A stretch of DNA of 64,000 nucleotides, taken from Candidatus Tepidifontimicrobium thermophilum. Its GTDB lineage: Bacteria > Sysuimicrobiota > Sysuimicrobiia > Sysuimicrobiales > Sysuimicrobiaceae. Both the position numbers and the translations under genes were made by a program. The notes beneath the pieces are model-generated. The model had not been told where the DNA came from. It was given only the letters and a program-made list of their open reading frames with translations, and ran no database searches. Positions 56,920 through 64,000 of this stretch are shown here, piece by piece. Within the stretch, counting starts at the first letter, position 1. Each line of letters begins with the position of its first letter. The stretch is from NCBI GenBank assembly GCA_031296405.1, contig JAVKKH010000008.1, forward strand, positions 1 to 64,000. Direction: 5' to 3'.

Positions 56920-58359
56920 GTGGATCCGGAGGCCCTTCACTCACCCACCCGCTGGCTCGCAGCCCACGGGGTGTCGGTGCCGGACGAGCTGGTGGAGCTC
57001 GAGGGGTGGTGGGCGTCTAGCGGGCGCGCGGTCTCCGAAGCCGTTGACCGCATGGGGACTCCGTGGCTGCGGATGTTCGACCGGCTCGGGGAGCGCACGG
57101 ACGAGGTCCTGTACCCGCCGGAACACCGCGCCATGCTGTTACGGGGCTACCGCGCGGGCGCGGTGTGGCACGCACTGGAAGGGGAGGGACTCGAGGCCAC
57201 CTTCCGGATCGGGTACGTCACCAGCTTCTTCGACCCCGGGGCCTACTGCCCGTACACCGTGTCCCTGGCTACGGCCCTGGCCGTGCACAAGTACGCCGAA
57301 CCCGCGGTGCGGGAACGTTTCCTGCCGCTCCTGCTGCGCAGGGACGACGGCGTGTGGCAGGGCGCCACGTGGATGACGGAGTCCGCGGGAGGTTCGGACC
57401 TGGGGACTGCCGTGCAGACCACCGCCCGCCCCGAGGGGGAGCGGTGGCGGTTGCAGGGGGAGAAGTTCTTCGCCAGCAACGTGGGCGCGGAGCTGGCCCT
57501 GGTGGCGGCGCGGCGGCCGGGCGCGCCGAGAACGGTCCGGGGGCTGAACCTCTTCCTGGTGCCCCGCTGGAGTTCAGACGGCCGGCTCAACTACCGGGTA
57601 CGGCGGCTCAAGGACAAGGTGGGCACTCGGTCGGTACCGACCGGAGAGGTGGAGCTGCTGGACAGCGAGGCTTACCTCCTGGGCCGCCCGGAGGACGGCG
57701 TGTACCACGTGCTGGAGGTCCTCAACGTCTCCCGGGTGGCCAACGCGGTGGGCAGCGCGGCCCTGGCGCAAAGGGCTCTGGCGGAGGCGGTGGAGTTCGG
57801 ACGCCGCCGGGTGGCCTTCGGCCGGCCCGTGCTTGAGCACCCGCTGCTGCGCACCCAGTTCCAGGCGAACCTGGAGCGGGTACGGGCGGCGTTCGCCCTC
57901 GCGTGGTTCGCGGTCCGGCTGCTGGAGCAGGTCTGGCAGGAAGTACCGCCGTACCCGGCCCGCTACCACACCTTCCGCCTGGTCACCCACCTGGCGAAGT
58001 TCTGGACCGCGGAGGTGGCCGTCCAGTCGGCCCGGTGGTGTGTGGACGTGCACGGGGGCGCGGGCGTGCTGTCCGAGCACGGGGTGGAACGGCTGATCAG
58101 GGAGGCGCTGATCCTCCCCATCTGGGAGGGCACTCCACACCGCCAGGTGCTGGACGGGCTGGAGGTAATGGTCCAGAAGGGCGCGCACGAAGCCCTCCTG
58201 GACGAGCTGGCCCGTGCGGACCCGCGTCGGGCGGAGGCCCTGCGGGAGCGCATACGGGCCCACCTGGAACTGCCCCACGAGCAGCGCGAAGCCCACGCGG
58301 ACAGCCTGTTCGCGGAGCTGGCGAGCTTCACCGGCGCGGCCCTGAGCGGCCAGGGATAA
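56920..58359 (+). CDS. acyl-CoA dehydrogenase, AidB-like
   Basis: Flavoprotein of 479 residues of the acyl-CoA dehydrogenase superfamily. The middle domain has WMTESAGGSDLGTAVQTTA and LQGEKFFASNVGAELALVAAR; the C-terminal helical domain has RRVAFGRPVLEHPLLR and HGGAGVLSEHGVERLIREALILPIWEGTPHRQVLDGL. The WEGT-type ending resembles AidB, where the substrate is not a simple fatty acyl-CoA. GTG 56920 has GGAGG 5 nt upstream. It stands alone on the plus strand and overlaps the end of convergent yraN by 32 bp. Confidence 0.85.
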   Translation: MDPEALHSPTRWLAAHGVSVPDELVELEGWWASSGRAVSEAVDRMGTPWLRMFDRLGERTDEVLYPPEHRAMLLRGYRAGAVWHALEGEGLEATFRIGYVTSFFDPGAYCPYTVSLATALAVHKYAEPAVRERFLPLLLRRDDGVWQGATWMTESAGGSDLGTAVQTTARPEGERWRLQGEKFFASNVGAELALVAARRPGAPRTVRGLNLFLVPRWSSDGRLNYRVRRLKDKVGTRSVPTGEVELLDSEAYLLGRPEDGVYHVLEVLNVSRVANAVGSAALAQRALAEAVEFGRRRVAFGRPVLEHPLLRTQFQANLERVRAAFALAWFAVRLLEQVWQEVPPYPARYHTFRLVTHLAKFWTAEVAVQSARWCVDVHGGAGVLSEHGVERLIREALILPIWEGTPHRQVLDGLEVMVQKGAHEALLDELARADPRRAEALRERIRAHLELPHEQREAHADSLFAELASFTGAALSGQG

Positions 58360-58816
58360 ACCGCCTGCGCCGCCCGGGCTCGAGGTCTGGCCGGAACGCG
58401 TCCGGGACCACCTCCACACGGACCGGCCGCCCGTCCGGACTCAGGTCCACCGCCACCGCGTCGAACCGGCACGGCGGGAGTGGGCGCTGTCCAAGGGCCT
58501 GCAGGTAAGCCTCGGCCAGCCGCACCAGCTGGCGCTGCTTGTGCGCGGTGATGGCCTCAAGGGGGTGGCCGTGTTCCGGCCCCGCGCGGGCCTTCACCTC
58601 CACAAACACCACAGCCCCGCGGTGCTCGCACACCAGGTCCAGCTCGCCGAACCGGAAGCGCACGTTTCGGGCCCGGACCCGGTAGCCCAGCCGCTCCAGG
58701 GCTCGGGCCGCCGCTTCCTCGGCCTGGAGGCCCGCGGACCGCCGGGGGTCGGTCACCTCCTGGTCAGGGTCCGACCGGTCCGGCCACCGCCGCAGAATCC
58801 CCAGCCACCGGAGCAT
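58328..58816 (-). CDS. UPF0102 (YraN) endonuclease-like protein
   Basis: Restriction-endonuclease-fold protein of 162 residues. The core GLQAEEAAARALERLGYRVRARNVRFRFGELDLVCEHRGAVVFVEVKAR contains the D-(E)xK-like catalytic pattern (GELDL, FVEVKAR). Function unknown, possibly DNA processing; it follows rnhB as in many genomes. The first 25 residues exceed the usual family start, and an in-frame GTG at 58756 would give a more typical length. The end overlaps the convergent acyl-CoA dehydrogenase. Confidence 0.9.
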   Translation of the reverse strand: MLRWLGILRRWPDRSDPDQEVTDPRRSAGLQAEEAAARALERLGYRVRARNVRFRFGELDLVCEHRGAVVFVEVKARAGPEHGHPLEAITAHKQRQLVRLAEAYLQALGQRPLPPCRFDAVAVDLSPDGRPVRVEVVPDAFRPDLEPGRRRRFIPGRSGPRR

Positions 58817-58882
58817 CCCGTAAGAGGGAACGCAGCAAGACCGGGTTTTCGCGGCACCCGGGCCCCCTAAGTGGCGGAGTGT

Positions 58883-59500
58883 CTACGGGTTCTGGGAGTC
58901 CGGCCACAGGTCCAGCCCGAGGGTCCGCACGGGGGCGAAGGAGCGTCGGTGGACCGGGCTCGGGCCCAGGCGCCGCAACGCCTCCAGGTGCGCGGGGCAC
59001 GCGTAGCCCTTGTGCTGCGCGAAGCCGTAACCCGGGTAGGCGCGGTCCAGCTCCACCATGATGCGGTCCCGCTCCACCTTGGCCAGGACGGAGGCGGCCG
59101 CGATGCAGGCCACCGTACCGTCTCCGCCCACCACCACCCGCTGCGGGAGGTCCGTGACGAGTCCCCATCCCCCGTCCACCAGGACCACGGAAGGCCGGAC
59201 GGAGAGCTGCTCCACCGCGCGCCGCATGGCCAGGCGCGAGGCGTGCAGGACGTTCAGCCGGTCCACCTCCTCCACGGTGGCCTGCGCCACGGCCCAGCTC
59301 ACCGCCCTGCGGCGGATCGCCTCCGCCACCTCCTCCCTTTGGCGGGGCGAAAGACGCTTGCTGTCCTGCAGCCCGGGGATCCGCGAGCGCGCGTCCAGGA
59401 CCACCGCTGCGGCCACCACGGGGCCCGCCAGGGGCCCTCTTCCCGCCTCGTCCACGCCGGCCACGTAGCGGTAGCCGGCCCGCCGGAGGCCGCGCTCCAC
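58883..59500 (-). CDS. rnhB: ribonuclease HII
   Basis: Removes ribonucleotides and RNA from DNA hybrids (205 residues). Motifs GVDEAGRGPLAGPVVAAAV, DSKRLSPRQRE, and VLVDGG, together with SVLAKVERDRIM, give the DEDD metal site. The start is uncertain: GTG 59500 gives the normal family length but has no clear Shine-Dalgarno; frames further up run into lepB coding sequence. It lies just after lepB (14-bp gap). Confidence 0.94.
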   Translation of the reverse strand: MERGLRRAGYRYVAGVDEAGRGPLAGPVVAAAVVLDARSRIPGLQDSKRLSPRQREEVAEAIRRRAVSWAVAQATVEEVDRLNVLHASRLAMRRAVEQLSVRPSVVLVDGGWGLVTDLPQRVVVGGDGTVACIAAASVLAKVERDRIMVELDRAYPGYGFAQHKGYACPAHLEALRRLGPSPVHRRSFAPVRTLGLDLWPDSQNP

Positions 59501-59514
59501 GCTGTACAGGGAGG

Positions 59515-60156
59515 TCAGTGCACCAGGCCGACCCGGTGTGGAGGCCAGTACACCACGACCGCCTTGCCCACCACGTTGCGCACCGGCACGAGCCCGAAGA
59601 AGCGGCTGTCCTCGCTGTTGCACCGGTTGTCCCCCATCACGAACAGGTGCCCCGCGTCCACTTTCTTCGGCCCGTAGTTCTGCGGACAGCTGCTGTCCCC
59701 CTGGCTGGGGGTGAGGTCCGGGCGTGCCTTCCCGTTCACCACCACGACCCCGGACCGGAGCTGCACCGTATCCCCGGGGAGCCCCACCACGCGCTTCACG
59801 AAGTCCTTGCCGGGGTTCAGGGGGTAGCGGAATACGATCACGTCGCCCCGCTGGATGGGCGCCAGGCGGTAGTAGAACTTCGCCACCAGGATTCGGTCAC
59901 CCACCCGCAGGGTGGGCTCCATGGAGCCCGAGGGGATGTAGAAGGCCTGGACCACGAAGGTGATGATGACAAAGGCCAGGACCACCGCGAACAGCGCCGC
60001 GTCCACGGTCTCCAGGACCATGCGACGCACCGCGGGGGAGAACAGGTACGCCCGGCGGATCACGGTGCGGGCGGCCAGCAGCCCCGCCGCCACCGCCAGG
60101 ATGACCACGGGGATGCTGGGCTCCGACAGAGACATCGGGAACGCGGTGCCTCTCAT
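59515..60156 (-). CDS. lepB: signal peptidase I
   Basis: Membrane serine protease of 213 residues cleaving signal peptides. Two hydrophobic segments (about 13-30 and 52-72) precede the catalytic Ser78 in PSGSMEPTL; the general base Lys121 is in DFVKRVVGLPGD, and GDNRCNSEDSR is the conserved box E. It would process the M28 peptidase encoded in this window. ATG 60156 follows GGGGAAGAG. Confidence 0.96.
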   Translation of the reverse strand: MRGTAFPMSLSEPSIPVVILAVAAGLLAARTVIRRAYLFSPAVRRMVLETVDAALFAVVLAFVIITFVVQAFYIPSGSMEPTLRVGDRILVAKFYYRLAPIQRGDVIVFRYPLNPGKDFVKRVVGLPGDTVQLRSGVVVVNGKARPDLTPSQGDSSCPQNYGPKKVDAGHLFVMGDNRCNSEDSRFFGLVPVRNVVGKAVVVYWPPHRVGLVH

Positions 60157-60282
60157 CTCTTCCCCAACGCCACAGCGGCGCGGCCGTCCCGTCCACCGCC
60201 CCCTGTGGCGGTCGAAAGCCCCGGCCTTCCACTCCCAACGATCACGGTTCTCGCAGACCCACCCGGGGCTGCTACGGTGCCG

Positions 60283-60624
60283 CTACCGACGCTCCTTGAT
60301 GCGGGTTTCCTTCCCGACCTTCTCCCGCAGGTAGTACAGTTTGGCGCGCCGCACCTGGCCCCGGCGGACCACCTCGATGCGTTCCAGCCGCGGGGAGTGC
60401 AGGGGGAAGATCCGCTCCACCCCCACGCCGTGCGAGATCCGCCGCACCGTCACCGTCTCCCGCAGCCCGCCGCCTCGCCGCGCCACCACCACGCCCTCAA
60501 ACGCCTGCACCCGCTCCCTGCCGCCCTCCACCACCTTGAAGTGCACCCGCACGGTATCCCCCGGCCCGAACTCCGGCAGGTCCCGCTTGAGCTGCTCCTG
60601 CTCTACCAGCGCGATCTTGTCCAT
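60283..60624 (-). CDS. rplS: 50S ribosomal protein L19
   Basis: Ribosomal protein of 113 residues at the subunit interface. [37 protein letters not shown] and [20 protein letters not shown] are the L19 signatures. It follows trmD after a 90-bp gap that contains its own promoter-like TATAAT and a structured leader. lepB follows after 126 bp. Confidence 0.98.
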   Translation of the reverse strand: MDKIALVEQEQLKRDLPEFGPGDTVRVHFKVVEGGRERVQAFEGVVVARRGGGLRETVTVRRISHGVGVERIFPLHSPRLERIEVVRRGQVRRAKLYYLREKVGKETRIKERR

Positions 60625-60665
60625 GATGGCGTCCCCTCACCGACCTCGTCTCCGCTGCCCGCGCG

Positions 60666-60719
60666 CCGCCGTACCGCACGTCCCGGGGCCCGGACGGCGG
60701 ACCACAAACACGAATTATA
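60666..60719 (-). promoter_or_regulatory. rplS promoter and structured leader
   Basis: TATAAT at 60714-60719 on the minus strand inside the trmD end, without a clear -35. About 14 nt further on, CCGCCGT (60694-60700) pairs with ACGGCGG (60666-60672), enclosing a second GC-rich hairpin. This may be an L19 autoregulatory leader; only the pairing is seen. Confidence 0.45.
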
Positions 60720-61488
60720 CACCACCCCCGCCGCCCTCCCGTTCCTCCCGCAGGACCTCCTCCAGGAGGGCGCGGTCCTCTTCGTCCAGCTGTGCGGCCT
60801 GCAGCAGGTCGGGCCGCCGCCGCAGGGTGCGGCGGATCGCCTCCTTGCGCCGCCACCGGGCGATGGCCTGGTGGTTGCCCGACAGGAGCACCTCCGGGAC
60901 CCGCAGCCCCTCCACCTCCGCGGGCCGGGTGTAGTGCGGGTAGTCCAGGAGGCCCCGGGTGAAGGAGTCCTCCCGCACCGACGCCTCGTCGCCCACCACC
61001 CCGGGCACCAGGCGCGCGGTGGCGTCCACGATGACCATGGCTGCCAGCTCCCCACCTGTGAGCACGTAGTCGCCGATGGAGATCTCCTCCGCCCTGAGCC
61101 CCACCGCCACCCGTTCGTCCACGCCCTCGTAGTGCCCGCACAGGATCACCAGGTGGCCCGCGCGGCTCAGCTCGTACGCCAGGCGCTGGGTGAAGGGGCG
61201 GCCCTGCGGGGAGGTGAGGATCACGCGGCCGAGGCCTCCGGCCTCCTGGGCGATGGCCCGGGCCGCGGCGAAGAAGGGTTCCGCCTTCATCACCATCCCG
61301 GGCCCTCCCCCGTACGGGTAGTCGTCGGTGGTGCGGTGCCGGTCGGTGGTGAAGTCCCTCAGGTTCCACACCCGGACCAGCAGCAGTCCGGCCCGCTGGG
61401 CCCGCCCCAGCACGCTCAGCTGCAGGGGCGCGAAGGCCTCCGGGAAGATGGTCACGACGTCCACCCGCAGCTTCGGCCGGTCCGGCAC
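60715..61488 (-). CDS. trmD: tRNA (guanine37-N1)-methyltransferase
   Basis: SPOUT methyltransferase of 257 residues preventing frameshifts at G37 tRNAs. Motifs: VDVVTIFPEAFAPL, DDYPYGGGPGMVMK, LCGHYEGVDERV and the knot SIGDYVLTGGELAAMV. GTG 61488 follows the rimM stop directly. The C-terminal tail is glycine-rich and contains the rplS -10 box. Confidence 0.98.
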   Translation of the reverse strand: MPDRPKLRVDVVTIFPEAFAPLQLSVLGRAQRAGLLLVRVWNLRDFTTDRHRTTDDYPYGGGPGMVMKAEPFFAAARAIAQEAGGLGRVILTSPQGRPFTQRLAYELSRAGHLVILCGHYEGVDERVAVGLRAEEISIGDYVLTGGELAAMVIVDATARLVPGVVGDEASVREDSFTRGLLDYPHYTRPAEVEGLRVPEVLLSGNHQAIARWRRKEAIRRTLRRRPDLLQAAQLDEEDRALLEEVLREEREGGGGGV

Positions 61489-62007
61489 CTACGCCTCCAC
61501 CAGACCCGGCAGCAGGCGCACGGTGATGCGGCGCTGGTCGGCGCGGACCTCCCGGACCACCTCCCGCACCGCAGGCAGCAGGACCTCGCGCCGCGCGCCC
61601 CGGACCACGTACACGTCGTGGGCGGGCCCACGCAGGATCTCCTCTAGCGTCCCCAGGGTCTGCCCGTCCTCCGTGACCACCTGACAGCCGACCAGGTCCG
61701 CCACGTAGTACGTGCCCTCCGGAAGAGGGGCCGCCTCCTCGCGGCGCACGCACACCTCCGCGCCCCGCAGCCGCTCCGCGGCGATCCGGTCGTCCACCCC
61801 CTCCAGCTTCAGGAGGAAGGCGCCCGCGGCACGGCGCACCGACTCCACCCGGCGCTCCTCCGTGCCCCACGGCGCCACCAGCCAAACGGTCCGCAGGCCC
61901 AGCAGCCGCTCGGGGAAGTCGGTGTCGGGGACGAGGCGGACCTCGCCCCGGAGGCCGTGCGGCCGCCCGACCCACGCCACCCGCAACCGGTCCTGCGCGG
62001 CCCTCAT
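61489..62007 (-). CDS. rimM: 16S rRNA processing protein RimM
   Basis: 30S maturation factor of 172 residues. The N-terminal barrel has VAWVGRPHGLRGEVRLVPDTDFPERL and the PRC-barrel half has GTYYVADLVGCQVV and LLPAVREVV. Start overlaps the ylqD stop as ATGA; trmD follows without a gap. Confidence 0.96.
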   Translation of the reverse strand: MRAAQDRLRVAWVGRPHGLRGEVRLVPDTDFPERLLGLRTVWLVAPWGTEERRVESVRRAAGAFLLKLEGVDDRIAAERLRGAEVCVRREEAAPLPEGTYYVADLVGCQVVTEDGQTLGTLEEILRGPAHDVYVVRGARREVLLPAVREVVREVRADQRRITVRLLPGLVEA

Positions 62008-62411
62008 CCCCCCCGGATCTCCATCACGATGCCGTCCTTGACGACGATCTCCGTACGCCCGAGCTTGTGGAACAGGTTGTCGCCCACGTGGACCTCCACC
62101 TGGGCGTCCACGGTGAGCTGCGGGAACTCCGTATTGAGCTCCAGGGTCCGGGCCTCCCGCAGCCGTTCCTGCAGCTCCGCCCGGAGGGCCTCGTGCCGCT
62201 GCCGTTCCAGCTCGAGCTGCTGACGCACGGCCCGGGTGTGCGGGGTGACCTGGCGCTCCAGCTCCATGCGGCGGATCTGCGTCTCCACCTGCCCCAGCAG
62301 GTCCTCCACCCGGCGCAGGGCCTCCTCCAGCTCCCGCACGTACAGCTCCTTGAAGGTCTCCGTCACGATGGCCTTGACCACTACCGGACGCAGCAGGGTG
62401 ATCTTCGTCAT
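62004..62411 (-). CDS. YlqD family protein
   Basis: Protein of 135 residues. A short N-terminal strand (TKITLLRPVVVKAIVTE) precedes a charged helix (about 25-95) and a C-terminal part ending GDNLFHKLGRTEIVVKDGIVMEI. YlqD lies between khpA and rimM in Bacillus-type genomes, as here. Function unknown; a ribosome-related role is inferred only from position. Confidence 0.85.
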   Translation of the reverse strand: MTKITLLRPVVVKAIVTETFKELYVRELEEALRRVEDLLGQVETQIRRMELERQVTPHTRAVRQQLELERQRHEALRAELQERLREARTLELNTEFPQLTVDAQVEVHVGDNLFHKLGRTEIVVKDGIVMEIRGG

Positions 62412-62420
62412 CGCCTCCTC

Positions 62421-62675
62421 CTACCGGGCTTCCGGCCTGGGTCGCCCGTCCTCAATCTCCAGCAGCACCACCCGGCCGCCCCGCACCCCCGCGGCCCGCA
62501 CCAGGGTCCGCAGGGCCCGCGCCATGCGTCCGCCCCGGCCGATGACCTTGCCCACGTCCTCCGGCGCTACCCGCACCCGCAGCACCGTGCCCCGGTCGTC
62601 CTGCGCCTCCTCCACCTGGACCAGTTCGGGCCGCGCCACGATCCCCCGCAGGACGTACTCCACCAGCTCCCGCAT
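62421..62675 (-). CDS. khpA: KH-domain RNA-binding protein KhpA
   Basis: Single KH domain of 84 residues with the GRGG loop in GKVIGRGGRMARALRTLV. KhpA forms dimers and binds RNA broadly, linked to cell division and translation in Gram-positive bacteria. It sits 3 bp after rpsP, the conserved place. Confidence 0.94.
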   Translation of the reverse strand: MRELVEYVLRGIVARPELVQVEEAQDDRGTVLRVRVAPEDVGKVIGRGGRMARALRTLVRAAGVRGGRVVLLEIEDGRPRPEAR

Positions 62676-62678
62676 GGC

Positions 62679-62963
62679 CTACTCCTGCGGCCGGCGGCTG
62701 GCCCGGCGCCGCTGCCACTCCTGCAGGATCCCCGTCTTCTGCAGCAGCACCCGCGCGCTGTCCGACGGCCGCGCGCCCCGCTCCAGCCACGCGATGGCCC
62801 GCTCCGCGTCGATGTGGATGGTGGACGGCTCCGTGCGCGGGTTGTAGTGCCCCAGGATCTCGATGGACCGCCCGTCCCGCGGGGCCCGGGAGTCCGCCAC
62901 CACCACCCGGTACACGGGCTGGTGCTTCTGCCCCATGCGCATCAGTCGGATCTTCACCGCCAT
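62679..62963 (-). CDS. rpsP: 30S ribosomal protein S16
   Basis: Small-subunit protein of 94 residues. [30 protein letters not shown] and [10 protein letters not shown] are the S16 pattern. It follows ffh after 25 bp and leads the khpA-ylqD-rimM-trmD group. Confidence 0.98.
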   Translation of the reverse strand: MAVKIRLMRMGQKHQPVYRVVVADSRAPRDGRSIEILGHYNPRTEPSTIHIDAERAIAWLERGARPSDSARVLLQKTGILQEWQRRRASRRPQE

Positions 62964-62988
62964 CGTCTCCCTCCTCCGTGCGTGGTGT

Positions 62989-64000
62989 TCAAACCGGCGG
63001 CCACAGGGGACGCTTGCCCCGGCGTCCCATGCGCTCCAGCTCCCGCATCATCCGCTTGGCCTCCTCGAACTGCTTGAGGAGACGGTTCACGTCCTGCACC
63101 GTGGTCCCGCTGCCGCGGGCGATCCGCCGCTTGCGGCTGGCGTTCAGGATGGCCGGGTCCCGGCGCTCCTGAGGGGTCATGGAGTCCAGGATGGCCTCCA
63201 TACGCTTGAGCTCCCGCTCCTGCGCCTCCGCCTCCGGCCGCCGGCCCCGCAAAGCCGCGACTCCCGGGATCAGCTCCAGGAGGCTGTCTAGAGGCCCCAT
63301 GCGCCGCACCTGCCGGAGCTGCTCCCGGAAGTCCTCCAGGGTGAACTCCGCCCGGCGCAGCTTGCGCTCCAGCTCCGCGGCGCGCTGGGCGTCCACCGCC
63401 TCCCGGGCGCGCTCCACCAGGGTCAGCACGTCCCCCATACCAAGGATCCGGGAGGCCATGCGGTCCGGGTGGAAGGGCTCCAGGGCCTCCAGCTTCTCCC
63501 CGGTTCCCACGAACATCACCGGCCGCCCCACCGCGGCCACCACCGACAGCGCGGCCCCACCCCGGGCGTCCCCGTCCAGCTTGGTCAGGACCACCCCGTC
63601 GATGGTGAGCGCCTCGTGGAACCGCTGCGCCACCCGCACCGCCTCCTGCCCGGTCATGGCGTCCACCACCAAAAGGACGTAGTGGGCCGCCGCAGCGTCC
63701 CGGACGCGGCGCAGCTCCTCCAGGAGGTCGTCGGCCACGTGCACGCGACCCGCGGTGTCCACCAGGACGAAGTCGTAGCCCGCGGAACGCGCGTGGTCCA
63801 CCGCGGACCGGGCCACCTCTGCGGGGTCTGTGAGGGCTGGGGCGAACACGGGGACGCCCGCCCGCTCGCCCACCACCTGGAGCTGGCGGACCGCCGCGGG
63901 GCGCTGCAGGTCCGCGGCCACCAGCAAGGGCCGTCGGCCGCGCTTGCGCAGGTACAGGGCCAGCTTCGCCGCCTGGGTGGTCTTGCCGGTGCCGTGGAGC
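62989..64000 (-). CDS. ffh: signal recognition particle protein Ffh, 5' end outside window
   Basis: SRP54 GTPase that delivers nascent membrane proteins; about 337 codons lie in the window and the N-terminus is cut. The P-loop [13 protein letters not shown] is at the window edge, followed by [25 protein letters not shown] and [14 protein letters not shown]. The methionine-rich M domain begins near [15 protein letters not shown], with the RNA-binding [18 protein letters not shown]. It heads the ribosomal/SRP operon. Confidence 0.97.
   Translation of the reverse strand, partial: LHGTGKTTQAAKLALYLRKRGRRPLLVAADLQRPAAVRQLQVVGERAGVPVFAPALTDPAEVARSAVDHARSAGYDFVLVDTAGRVHVADDLLEELRRVRDAAAAHYVLLVVDAMTGQEAVRVAQRFHEALTIDGVVLTKLDGDARGGAALSVVAAVGRPVMFVGTGEKLEALEPFHPDRMASRILGMGDVLTLVERAREAVDAQRAAELERKLRRAEFTLEDFREQLRQVRRMGPLDSLLELIPGVAALRGRRPEAEAQERELKRMEAILDSMTPQERRDPAILNASRKRRIARGSGTTVQDVNRLLKQFEEAKRMMRELERMGRRGKRPLWPPV

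Noticed and set aside
1-64000. Mobile elements, CRISPR arrays, tRNA or rRNA genes, prophage
   Set aside because: No direct-repeat arrays with spacers, no transposase or integrase motifs, no tRNA cloverleaf sequences or rRNA core sequences were seen.

Overview
The window is 64 kb of very GC-rich (roughly 70 % by eye) bacterial chromosome, almost completely coding and almost all on the minus strand. Gene content and order point to a high-GC lineage in or near Bacillota: yceD-rpmF-plsX-fabH-fabD-fabG-acpP-fabF-rnc, ffh-rpsP-khpA-ylqD-rimM-trmD-rplS-lepB-rnhB-yraN, hrcA with a CIRCE element, a T-box leader on thrS, a TPP riboswitch, PdxS/PdxT/PdxR and zinc-ribbon (C+) L28 and L32. A finer assignment (for example Thermaerobacter-like, Symbiobacterium-like or a related candidate phylum) cannot be made from this sequence alone. 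There is no rRNA, tRNA, CRISPR array, transposase or prophage; the only clear pseudogene is a decayed Uma2-family fragment.

Layout: 0.35-1.8 kb, a cytochrome P450 and its small 3Fe-4S ferredoxin, placed behind an M28 peptidase and carrying their own promoter flanked by two TetR-type palindromes. 1.8-10.7 kb, the fatty-acid/phospholipid operon from yceD to rnc, HIT and M28, with a strong promoter and a hairpin leader. 10.8-14.4 kb, recG-rsmD-coaD and a coiled-coil gene; rpmB runs the other way. 14.7-16.3 kb, hslO and thiN. 16.3-22.4 kb, an eight-gene thiamine salvage operon (tenA, tenA, thiW, cytX, thiM, thiE, thiD, thiT) under a TPP riboswitch with an intrinsic terminator. 22.5-25.5 kb, vitamin B6 genes (ECF S component, AIR-synthase-like protein, pdxS, pdxT), divergent from a MocR/PdxR regulator coupled to a stand-alone RAM domain. 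27.3-34.2 kb, a Gfo/Idh oxidoreductase, DegT aminotransferase, a 48-residue membrane protein, SRPBCC protein, long-form HflX, DapL-like aminotransferase and miaA, divergent from mutS-mutL (34.1-38.4 kb).

38.4-45.2 kb holds the Uma2 remnant, miaB, an ECF S component and carAB; the carA promoter is covered by tandem ARG-box-like palindromes. 45.2-49.2 kb is hrcA-dnaJ-prmA-rsmE without grpE and dnaK. 49.2-56.9 kb holds murJ (no conventional start codon at the expected place), rpsT, holA, a DUF3006 protein, comEC and T-box-controlled thrS. 56.9-58.4 kb is a divergent AidB-like acyl-CoA dehydrogenase. 58.3-64 kb is yraN-rnhB-lepB-rplS-trmD-rimM-ylqD-khpA-rpsP-ffh, with ffh cut by the window end.

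Most genes are core housekeeping and are recognised with confidence. I did not find a clearly new multi-gene system. The more interesting signals are regulatory or architectural: paired operators on the P450 promoter, the structured leader of the fab operon, the PdxR intergenic region with an almost leaderless regulator, the AIRS-fold protein inside the B6 operon, ARG boxes and a possible Arg-rich leader ORF before carA, the split heat-shock operon, the non-AUG start of murJ and the freshly decaying Uma2 gene. Coordinates of starts were chosen from Shine-Dalgarno spacing, and uncertain ones are stated.
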